Made by a program: the position numbers and the translations under genes
Part shown: positions 57,765 to 64,000 of the stretch, one piece after another
How the letters are laid out: each line of letters opens with the position of its first letter
Numbering within the stretch: the stretch's first letter is position 1
Origin: Microbacterium invictum
GTDB lineage: Bacteria > Actinomycetota > Actinomycetes > Actinomycetales > Microbacteriaceae
Reading direction: 5' to 3'
NCBI RefSeq assembly: GCF_034421375.1
Contig: NZ_CP139779.1
Coordinates: 1,860,001 to 1,924,000, forward strand
Length of the DNA stretch: 64,000 bases
The notes under the pieces: model-generated
Told to the model about the DNA's origin: nothing
Database searches by the model: none
What the model saw: the letters and a program-made list of their open reading frames with translations, nothing else

Positions 57765-57977
57765 ATGACTCGTGAGATCCCCGACGAGGATGTCGTCTTC
57801 ACCGAGATCGCCGACCGCCTGCGCGAGCGCTACCCGCAGGCATCCCCCGACGATATCGAGCAGGCTCTCGATGTCGCTCGACACCATTTCGACGGCGCCA
57901 AGGTGCGCGACTTCGTTCCCGTTCTGGTCGAACGCGAAGCACGCGCCGCCCTCGATCAGACGCTGTCATCGGGATGA
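57765..57977 (+). CDS. Small three-helix protein
   Basis: 70 residues, acidic N-terminus, helical throughout (TEIADRLRERYPQASPDDIEQALDVARHHFDGAKVRDFV). Resembles the three-helix dimerisation domain found at the N-terminus of some actinobacterial arsenate-reductase/phosphatase-like proteins. Stand-alone function unknown. ATG 57765. Confidence 0.75.
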   Translation: MTREIPDEDVVFTEIADRLRERYPQASPDDIEQALDVARHHFDGAKVRDFVPVLVEREARAALDQTLSSG

Positions 57978-58001
57978 TGTCTCCCGGGATAGGGTGTCGG
58001 C

Positions 58002-58676
58002 GTGACGGTCCCACCCGCGGCACCCGCCCCCGACGCGCCGCCCCCCTCCCGGAGTGCATGGATCGCCCGCACCTGGGATCGCATCCCGACCGGCTGGTTC
58101 GCCGGCATCCTCACGGCTGTCTTCCTCGCCGGCACCGCGGCATTCGGAGGCCTCGCGCAGGCCGCCGTGCCCCCGCTTCCCGAACTCGAACCGGGTGAGA
58201 CCCACGTCAACGAGCAGTTCGCCCTCACGGTGGAACGGGCCGTCCTGATCGACGAACTGCCGGAGGCGGGGATCACCGTCGAACCCGGTCAGCGAGTGCT
58301 TGCGGTCGTCCTGACGGCCGAGAACGTCTGGGACCGCGCCCTTCCGTCCGAGAGCTCCGGCGGGCTGAGTGCGGGGATGCGCGTCGCGGAGCTGGCGGAC
58401 GCCCCTCCTGCAGCGATCGCCCGGTTCGACGACACCACGTTCGCGCCGTACCTGCAGCCGCGCGTTCCGGCTGAGCTGGTGGTGACGTGGGCGGTAGATC
58501 GGAACGCCCTCGCGGAGGGCGATGAGATCGAGATCGTGCTCCGGGATCTCAGCCTTCGCGAGGGCGCACTCGTCGTCGCCGGCGAGTACTGGGAGTCGCC
58601 CGTCACGGCCGCGACGATGACCCTCGAGGTCACAGACGTCGGCGCAGGATCAGACGCCGAGGGGGATGAGGGATGA
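58002..58676 (+). CDS. Membrane-anchored extracytoplasmic protein, first of three
   Basis: 224 residues: Pro-rich cytoplasmic N-terminus, one membrane helix (about 30-52) and an extracytoplasmic beta-rich domain (NEQFALTVERAVL, VLTAENVWDRAL) of the DUF4352/telomere-repeat-like kind. GTG 58002 follows TAGGGT by 6 nt (leaderless). Overlaps the next gene by 4 nt. Function unknown. Confidence 0.8.
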   Translation: MTVPPAAPAPDAPPPSRSAWIARTWDRIPTGWFAGILTAVFLAGTAAFGGLAQAAVPPLPELEPGETHVNEQFALTVERAVLIDELPEAGITVEPGQRVLAVVLTAENVWDRALPSESSGGLSAGMRVAELADAPPAAIARFDDTTFAPYLQPRVPAELVVTWAVDRNALAEGDEIEIVLRDLSLREGALVVAGEYWESPVTAATMTLEVTDVGAGSDAEGDEG

Positions 58677-59218
58677 GGCGGTGGCTGGCGTGGACGATCG
58701 GCGTCGCGCTCGTCGTGTCGGCCTGGGGAGTTCTCCAGATCACTCCCTCTCAGGATGACGCCGAGGCGCCCTTCCCTCTGGCGGCAGCGATCGACGAGGC
58801 GACGTCCGCGCGCGGATTCGTCGTGACCGTCACGGACGTGCGACTGGCCTCACGAGCCGTCGCCGGCGGCTGGTCGGCCGAAGGCACCTGGCTGGTCGTC
58901 GATCTCCGGGCCGAGGCGACCCAGGACGAGACCGGCACGATCCTGGCGCACGCCGAGCTCGTGATCGAGGGCGTGGCCTACCGCGCCAGCGAGCGACCCG
59001 CATCTCTTCTCCGCGGCGGTCTCACCCCGGGCATCCCGCGGGAGGGAAGCCTCGCCTTCGAGCTTCCGGGCGACGTCGCGCGCGACACCGCGACTCTCGA
59101 GCTGGGCATCAGTGACGATCCCCGTCTCGACAGCCTCGTGACCCTCGACCTCGACCTCGGTACGCTCGACGCCGAAGACGAGGTCGAACTCCTCGAGACC
59201 GGGTGGACGGAGCGATGA
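58673..59218 (+). CDS. Membrane-anchored extracytoplasmic protein, second of three
   Basis: 181 residues: membrane helix at 4-22, then a beta-rich domain similar in kind to the preceding protein (GFVVTVTDVRLASRAVAGGWSAEGTW). Overlaps both neighbours by 4 nt, so the three are translationally coupled. Function unknown. Confidence 0.8.
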   Translation: MRRWLAWTIGVALVVSAWGVLQITPSQDDAEAPFPLAAAIDEATSARGFVVTVTDVRLASRAVAGGWSAEGTWLVVDLRAEATQDETGTILAHAELVIEGVAYRASERPASLLRGGLTPGIPREGSLAFELPGDVARDTATLELGISDDPRLDSLVTLDLDLGTLDAEDEVELLETGWTER

Positions 59219-59781
59219 CACCCGACCAATCCACGCAGGCGCCGCCGACGCCGACCCCATCGAGGCAGGGATGGTGGCGACGCAACGCCCTCGCCCTGGG
59301 TGCGATCGCGATCCTGCTGCCGGTGGGAGTCCTCGTCCCGACGGGCGTCGAGTGGTGGCGCTGGAGTCAGGCCGACCCCGTGTTCCCCACCACGGCCGCC
59401 CAAGGCGAGAGCGTCGACTGGGCGGGCGCGTCGTGGGGTCCGGCCACCGCGGTCGACGAGACCGGCACGTTCGCCGCCGACGCACCGGCCGGGACCCGCG
59501 TACTCGTCGTCGAAATCCCCGTGGATCCGGCCGACGAGACCCCCGGGTGCACCACCCCGGTCCTTCGCGAGCTCGGCGGCGCGGGCCGCGAGTGGGGTGC
59601 CGCGATGACCGAGGTGGATCGGCGCTATGAGCAGCCGAGTTACTGCGAGACGGGTTCAGGGGCTTCGTTCACCCTCGGGGTGCCCTTTCTCGTCCCCGAC
59701 GACGCTCGCGGTCCGTTCGGCGTCGAGCTCACCGTCCCGGACGAGCTGCCGGGCTTCCTCCGACTCGAGGTCGTCCCCTGA
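59215..59781 (+). CDS. Membrane-anchored extracytoplasmic protein, third of three
   Basis: 188 residues: Thr/Pro-rich N-terminus, one membrane helix (about 27-47) and a beta-rich exterior domain with two Cys (PGCTT, SYCETG) that could form a disulfide. ATG 59215 overlaps the previous stop; M at 59203 is upstream of that. The last 126 nt overlap the end of the convergent membrane-protein gene. Function unknown. Confidence 0.8.
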   Translation: MTPDQSTQAPPTPTPSRQGWWRRNALALGAIAILLPVGVLVPTGVEWWRWSQADPVFPTTAAQGESVDWAGASWGPATAVDETGTFAADAPAGTRVLVVEIPVDPADETPGCTTPVLRELGGAGREWGAAMTEVDRRYEQPSYCETGSGASFTLGVPFLVPDDARGPFGVELTVPDELPGFLRLEVVP

Positions 59782-61002
59782 CGACACCACCGGCGCCCCG
59801 ATGAGCGCACCCACCGTCGCGTCATACGTCGCGGCGATGAGGACGGTGCGCAGCGGCTCGACGACGAGCGGGACGATGAGGAAGACGGGCGTGGCGGCGA
59901 TGACCCAGAAGCCGAAGAGGTCATGGGGCCCGACCAGTCGGGTGAGGAGCACACGGAGCCCCTCGCCGACGAAGAGGATGACGGTGTAGATCAGCACGTA
60001 CCCGCCGACGAGAATCGGTCCTCCGCGCCACATGAGGAGGATCGCCTGCCAGATCGGACGGAATCGGCCACCGACCTCCGAGCCGAGATCGACCAGGCGG
60101 CGGCGAAGCCGCTGGGGGAGCGAGCCGTAGCGGCTCCGGGCGCGGTCGACCAGCGCACCGCGCAGCTGCACCCCCTGCGGCGAGACGGTGCGACCGTAGA
60201 TGACGCCGGCGATCGTCAACCAGGCCAGGGGCACGAAGAGGACCGCACCTGCCTGGCCGAGCAGCCACTCCACGGCGTCCCAGGTCCACCCGAGCGGTGC
60301 GAACAGCTCACCGACCGCCCGCCGCAGATCGGCGAGCCAGACCATCGCCTGGCGGGTGTCGATCCACGCGGTGACCTGCCCGAAGGCCTCACCGAGGAAG
60401 TAGGCGGCCAGGAAGATCCAGAGCGCCTCGAGGTACGTCGCTCCGAGCGCGGTCCAGCGGGGAAGCGCCTGCTGCCAGCGCTTCCATGCCCAGCGTCCGC
60501 CGAAGGCCAGGGCCACGACGATGATCGTCCAGGGCTCCCACGTCAGGCTGTCCACCGCACCCGAGGTGTCGAGCGTGGTCTCCTCGAGGATTGCCGCCCA
60601 CTGTCGATCCGTCTGGACTGCGAGGGCGACCTGAAGATATGCGGCGACGTCATCGATGAGGAAGCCCAGGATGGCGTACACCGCGATGAACGGCAGCACA
60701 GCCGACAGCAGCGCGTCGCGGAACGAGCGCAGGCGCTCCCCACGGTCCACCGGGTTCGGCGCGATCGCGCTCAATCGCAGCATCCCGTCTCTGAGAACGA
60801 GGAACATCGCCACGACGCTGACGAGCTTGGCGAGGATCGCCAGCGGGAGGAGCAGGATGCCGCCGAGCGCCGTGTACCCGCCCACGTAGCCCGCCAGCTG
60901 GATCGACAGGTATCGCCCGAGCGAACCCGCGAGGTACCACGCCAGGAGCGCGGGCCAGTGGGCAGCGAGGAGCCGCAGCCCCATCCGGACGATCTCCCGC
61001 AC
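59656..61002 (-). CDS. Large multispanning membrane protein
   Basis: 448 residues with about eight hydrophobic helices (ALLAWYLAGSLGRYLSIQL ... FWVIAATPVFLIVPLVV) and a polar 40-residue tail. No family recognised. GTG 61002 start. Tail-to-tail overlap of 126 nt with the three-gene operon, both frames fully open there. The shared function of the two transcription units is a guess, but they always oppose each other in this layout. Confidence 0.82.
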   Translation of the reverse strand: MREIVRMGLRLLAAHWPALLAWYLAGSLGRYLSIQLAGYVGGYTALGGILLLPLAILAKLVSVVAMFLVLRDGMLRLSAIAPNPVDRGERLRSFRDALLSAVLPFIAVYAILGFLIDDVAAYLQVALAVQTDRQWAAILEETTLDTSGAVDSLTWEPWTIIVVALAFGGRWAWKRWQQALPRWTALGATYLEALWIFLAAYFLGEAFGQVTAWIDTRQAMVWLADLRRAVGELFAPLGWTWDAVEWLLGQAGAVLFVPLAWLTIAGVIYGRTVSPQGVQLRGALVDRARSRYGSLPQRLRRRLVDLGSEVGGRFRPIWQAILLMWRGGPILVGGYVLIYTVILFVGEGLRVLLTRLVGPHDLFGFWVIAATPVFLIVPLVVEPLRTVLIAATYDATVGALIGAPVVSSGDDLESEEARQLVRDGELDAERTASVVGDEKGHPEGERSP

Positions 61003-61033
61003 CGTTACACCGTAGCGGTGCCGGGGCAGTGGC

Positions 61034-61267
61034 TCAGCAGCTGCCCACGTCGTGCGTGTGCATGCCGGCCAGGTGCCCCTCGCCGTCGAAGTCGGCGTAG
61101 ACCTCCGTGAGGACGTGGTTGTGACAGACCTGACCGAGCAGGTGCCCGCCGATCCCGCCGCCGTCCTCGGCGTAGCCAGTGAAGGGGGTGCCGTCGGCGT
61201 TGACCAGCATCACGAAGGGGCCCGATGCCTTCTCGCCGGTGCTCTGTGCGTCGTCGTTGATCGTCAT
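61034..61267 (-). CDS. Small His/Cys-containing protein of unknown function
   Basis: 77 residues, ATG 61267 with AAAGGCGACATC before it. The C-terminal half has CHNH and GMHTHDVGSC (two Cys, four His) plus several Asp/Glu, a possible metal site. No signal peptide. Lies between glnA1 and the membrane protein; function unknown. Confidence 0.7.
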   Translation of the reverse strand: MTINDDAQSTGEKASGPFVMLVNADGTPFTGYAEDGGGIGGHLLGQVCHNHVLTEVYADFDGEGHLAGMHTHDVGSC

Positions 61268-61354
61268 GATGTCGCCTTTCCCTGCGTGAGCGTGCACTCG
61301 TGCGCACACGAGGGAGAGCCCTGGAGCGGGCCGGGTGATACGCCGCGATGACGA

Positions 61355-61394
61355 ACTCCCCCGAGCGCCCGCCGTCTGCGGGGCTCGGGGGAGT
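61355..61394 (-). terminator. Terminator after glnA1
   Basis: ACTCCCCCGAGC and GCTCGGGGGAGT form a perfect 12-bp stem with an internal GC-rich loop, 16 bp beyond the glnA1 stop. Confidence 0.88.
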
Positions 61395-61410
61395 GAAGTC
61401 GCTCCGGGTG

Positions 61411-62835
61411 TCAGACCCCGAAGTACAGCTCGAACTCGAACGGGTGCGGGCGTTGCGCCATCGGCCGGATCTCGTTCTCGATCTTGTACTCGATCCAGGT
61501 CTCGATGAGCTCGGGCGTGAACACGCCGCCCTCGAGGAGGAACTGGTGGTCGGCCGCGAGGGCGTCGAGCGAGTCCTGCAGCGAGTTCGGCACCTGGGGG
61601 ATGCCCTTGGCCTCCTCGGGCGGGAGCTCGTAGAGGTCCTTGTCGACCGGCTCGTGGGGCTCGATGCGGTTCTTGATGCCGTCGATCCCGGCCATCAGCT
61701 GGGCGGCAAAGGCCAGGTAGGGGTTACCTGAGGCATCCGGCGCGCGGAACTCGATGCGCTTGGCCTTGGGGTTGGAGCCCGTGATCGGGATGCGGATGGC
61801 CGCCGAGCGGTTGCCCGCCGAGTAGACCAGGTTCACCGGCGCCTCGAAGCCCTTCACCAGACGGTGGTAGCTGTTCAGCGTGGGGTTGGTGAACGCGAGG
61901 ACCGCCGGGGCGTGCGCGAGGATGCCGCCGATGTACCAGCGGGCGATGTCGGACAGCCCGCCGTAGCCCTTCTCGTCGTAGAAGAGCGGCTTGCCGTCGT
62001 TCCACAGCGACTGGTGGGTGTGCATGCCCGAGCCGTTGTCGCCGAAGAGGGGCTTGGGCATGAAGGTCGCGACCTTGCCCCACTGCTCGGCGGTGTTCTT
62101 GACGATGTACTTGAACTTCAGGATGTCATCCGCCGCGTGCACCATCGTGTCGAAGCGGTAGTTGATCTCCTGCTGGCCGCCGGTGCCCACCTCGTGGTGC
62201 GCCCGCTCGAGCTGCAGGCCCGACTCGATGAGCTTGAGGCTGATGTCGTCGCGCAGATCGGCGGTCTTGTCCACGGGGGAGACGGGGAAGTAGCCGCCCT
62301 TGTACGGGGTCTTGTTGGCCAGGTTGCCGCCCTCTTCGACCCGGCCGGTGTTCCAGGCGCCCTCTTCGGAGTCCACCGAGTAGAAGCTGGAGTTCTGCTT
62401 CACCTCGTAGCGGACGTCGTCGAAGATGTAGAACTCGGCCTCGGGAGCGAAGAACGCGGTGTCGGCGATGCCCGTGGAGGCGAGGTACTTCTCGGCCTTC
62501 TTGGCGACCTGACGCGGGTCCTTGGCGTAGATCTCACCGTTGCGCGGGTTGTAGATGTCGAAGACCATCACGAGCGTCTTCGCCTCGCGGAACGGGTCGA
62601 GGTACGCCGTCGACACGTCGGGGATGAGCTGCATGTCGGACTCGTGGATGTTCGCGAACCCACGGATCGAGGAGCCGTCGAACAGCTGCCCGACGGTGAA
62701 GAACTCCTCGTCGACGGTGGCGGCCGGGATGTTGAAGTGCTGCTGCACACCAGGGAGGTCCGTGAAACGGATGTCGAGGAACTTGACGTCCTCGTCCTTG
62801 ATGAACCGCAGCACCTCGGATGAATCACTGAACAT
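61411..62835 (-). CDS. glnA: Glutamine synthetase type I-beta
   Basis: Main ammonium-assimilating enzyme; 474 residues. [72 protein letters not shown], and the adenylylation site Tyr402 in [10 protein letters not shown], the expected GlnE target. ATG 62835 has CTGGAG before it (SD); the frame open to 62940 is upstream noise. Confidence 0.96.
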   Translation of the reverse strand: MFSDSSEVLRFIKDEDVKFLDIRFTDLPGVQQHFNIPAATVDEEFFTVGQLFDGSSIRGFANIHESDMQLIPDVSTAYLDPFREAKTLVMVFDIYNPRNGEIYAKDPRQVAKKAEKYLASTGIADTAFFAPEAEFYIFDDVRYEVKQNSSFYSVDSEEGAWNTGRVEEGGNLANKTPYKGGYFPVSPVDKTADLRDDISLKLIESGLQLERAHHEVGTGGQQEINYRFDTMVHAADDILKFKYIVKNTAEQWGKVATFMPKPLFGDNGSGMHTHQSLWNDGKPLFYDEKGYGGLSDIARWYIGGILAHAPAVLAFTNPTLNSYHRLVKGFEAPVNLVYSAGNRSAAIRIPITGSNPKAKRIEFRAPDASGNPYLAFAAQLMAGIDGIKNRIEPHEPVDKDLYELPPEEAKGIPQVPNSLQDSLDALAADHQFLLEGGVFTPELIETWIEYKIENEIRPMAQRPHPFEFELYFGV

Positions 62836-62971
62836 GGAGACTCCAGAGGTAGGGCATCGGGAACTGCCGCCCGTCGAGCGGGCCTGGTGGCACGGTATCG
62901 GCAGGGGATTGCCCGACCGTGACACCTTTGTTTCCGGCATGTTACGCGCCCGGCGCGGGTAGGGTGGAATC

Positions 62972-63364
62972 GTGGTCGCCAGCGCACAGGACTATCCCGG
63001 AGAGCGGCTGGGGCGCCCCCGCGAGGGCGCCGGATCGATCGGTCGCCTCGGCCGCCGGGTGGGCGCGCTGTTCATCGACTACGGCGCCGCATACCTGATC
63101 TCGGGCTTCTTCGGCTGGGACGCCCTGGCGATTCTGCTGATCTTCGGCGCGATCCAGATCGTCTTCCTTCCGACCCTTCAGGGGAGCCCCGGGCACCGCA
63201 TCTTCGGGATGCGACTGGTGCGCCTCGACGGCGGGTGGGTCGGCCTCTGGCGGCCGGTGCTGCGCACCATCCTGCTCATCCTCGTCATCCCCGCCGTGAT
63301 CTGGGATGCCGACCAGCGGGGCCTCCACGACAAGGCGGCGGGCACCGTCCTCATCCGCGACTGA
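62972..63364 (+). CDS. RDD-family membrane protein
   Basis: 130 residues with two or three membrane helices and the RDD signature ([30 protein letters not shown]). GTG 62972 follows TAGGGT by 6 nt (leaderless). The glnA-RDD-DUF4191 order recurs in actinobacteria, usually next to lipA/lipB. Function unknown. Confidence 0.88.
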   Translation: MVASAQDYPGERLGRPREGAGSIGRLGRRVGALFIDYGAAYLISGFFGWDALAILLIFGAIQIVFLPTLQGSPGHRIFGMRLVRLDGGWVGLWRPVLRTILLILVIPAVIWDADQRGLHDKAAGTVLIRD

Positions 63365-63383
63365 CGTCGGCGGATGCCCTGGC

Positions 63384-64000
63384 TCAGCGGGGACGCGGGG
63401 CGCGCACGCGCTGCGGGTCGATGCCCTTCGGGATCGGGAGCGACGCGACCGACTGCGACACGGAGTCCATCCGCTTGATGACGGCCGCCATGGTGGCGCG
63501 GTCGATCTTCTTCGGGAGGGACTTGATGGCCGGCGCGAGCTTGCCGATCGGCACCTCGTCCGCGCCGTGGCCGACATAGAGCACGGTGACCGGAACACCG
63601 GATGCCACGCGCTGCGCCTTGCCGCGCTCTTCGTTGACGAGTCGGGTGAGGCGGCCGCGCGCCCCTTCACCGACGATGACGATGCCCCCGCGGCCGATCG
63701 CGCGGTAGACCGCCTCCTGGGTCTTGGGGTTGATGCCCACCGGCATCTCGGACGCACGCCAACGCCGGCCCAGCGCGCTGGAGAGCACGTAGCCGGTGGC
63801 GCCGGGCATGCCGTCGATCTTGCGGTACATCGCCTTCGTCGATAGTCGCGTCATCGACATCAGCGCCGCGAGGATGCCGAACATGAACCCCGTGACACCC
63901 CAGAGGATGATGCTCCAGATCGCTCCCGGAGGGATGAGCGCGCCGATCGCGACACCGAGCAGCGTTCCGCCGATCAGAATGCCGACGAGCGCCCAGGGGA
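63384..64000 (-). CDS. DUF4191 family membrane protein (cut by window edge)
   Basis: Open from the window edge to its stop, 204 codons visible, so the N-terminus is missing and the first ATG at 63884 is internal. Two membrane helices (GILIGGTLLGVAIGALI; IWSIILWGVTGFMFGI) precede a soluble domain (RRWRASEMPVGINPKTQEAVYRAIG). DUF4191 proteins lie beside lipA in actinobacteria. Function unknown. Confidence 0.88.
   Translation of the reverse strand, partial: PWALVGILIGGTLLGVAIGALIPPGAIWSIILWGVTGFMFGILAALMSMTRLSTKAMYRKIDGMPGATGYVLSSALGRRWRASEMPVGINPKTQEAVYRAIGRGGIVIVGEGARGRLTRLVNEERGKAQRVASGVPVTVLYVGHGADEVPIGKLAPAIKSLPKKIDRATMAAVIKRMDSVSQSVASLPIPKGIDPQRVRAPRPR

Overview
The window is one continuous stretch of a high-GC actinobacterial chromosome, most consistent with Microbacteriaceae (Microbacterium-like). 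This is inferred from gene content: polyphosphate glucokinase, DUF3145, DUF1990 and DUF4191 proteins, an F420-type LLM oxidoreductase, a FasR-type regulator beside fabD-fabH-acpP-fabF, glnA2-glnE, a CIRCE-hrcA-dnaJ unit, and a leuA attenuator of the actinobacterial kind. Almost every base is coding or short regulatory DNA. There is no CRISPR array, insertion sequence, prophage or transposase.

Layout. 1-5.3 kb: end of leuS, competence genes comEA-comEC, holA and convergent rpsT. 5.6-11 kb: a lipase-like hydrolase and a very large cell-wall-anchored nuclease/5'-nucleotidase. 11-22 kb, all forward: lepA, a DUF1990 gene, hemW, CIRCE-hrcA-dnaJ, rsmE, HIT, phoH, ybeY, corC-like and era. 22-32 kb: leuA behind an attenuator, a TRIC-type channel, recO-uppS, two thiol/redox genes, dusB-dgt-dnaG and an orphan ABC ATPase. 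32.8-38.7 kb is the most accessory-looking part: tRNA-Asn, def, a DMT-type membrane protein, tRNA-Met(CAT), a GmrSD-like DUF262/DUF1524 gene, an uncharacterised HxD...H...R protein behind a possible iron box, and DUF3145. 38.8-46.4 kb, all reverse: aceE, fasR, fabD, fabH, acpP, fabF, linking acetyl-CoA production with type II fatty acid synthesis. 46.5-52 kb: an M23 lipoprotein, tRNA-Val, an LLM oxidoreductase, a zinc-ribbon coiled-coil protein, a family A DNA polymerase and RNase P RNA. 52-64 kb: a small Trp/Cys-rich protein, ppgK, glnA2-glnE, a cluster of anchored proteins of unknown role, a membrane protein, glnA1, an RDD protein and the start of a DUF4191 gene.

The main points beyond routine annotation are: (i) a 17-residue Leu-rich leader peptide with an 11-bp stem and a possible pseudoknot before leuA; (ii) a near-identical palindromic motif at almost the same distance upstream of fabD and aceE, on either side of fasR, which is a candidate shared operator; (iii) the DUF262/DUF1524 defence-type gene with an unexplained C-terminal domain; (iv) a putative Fe(II) oxygenase behind an iron-box-like site; (v) a recurrent TAnnnT-N6/7-RTG arrangement that suggests many leaderless transcripts and helps to choose start codons. 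Nothing in the window amounts to a complete new multi-gene system. The FasR-motif and DUF262 observations are the best leads.
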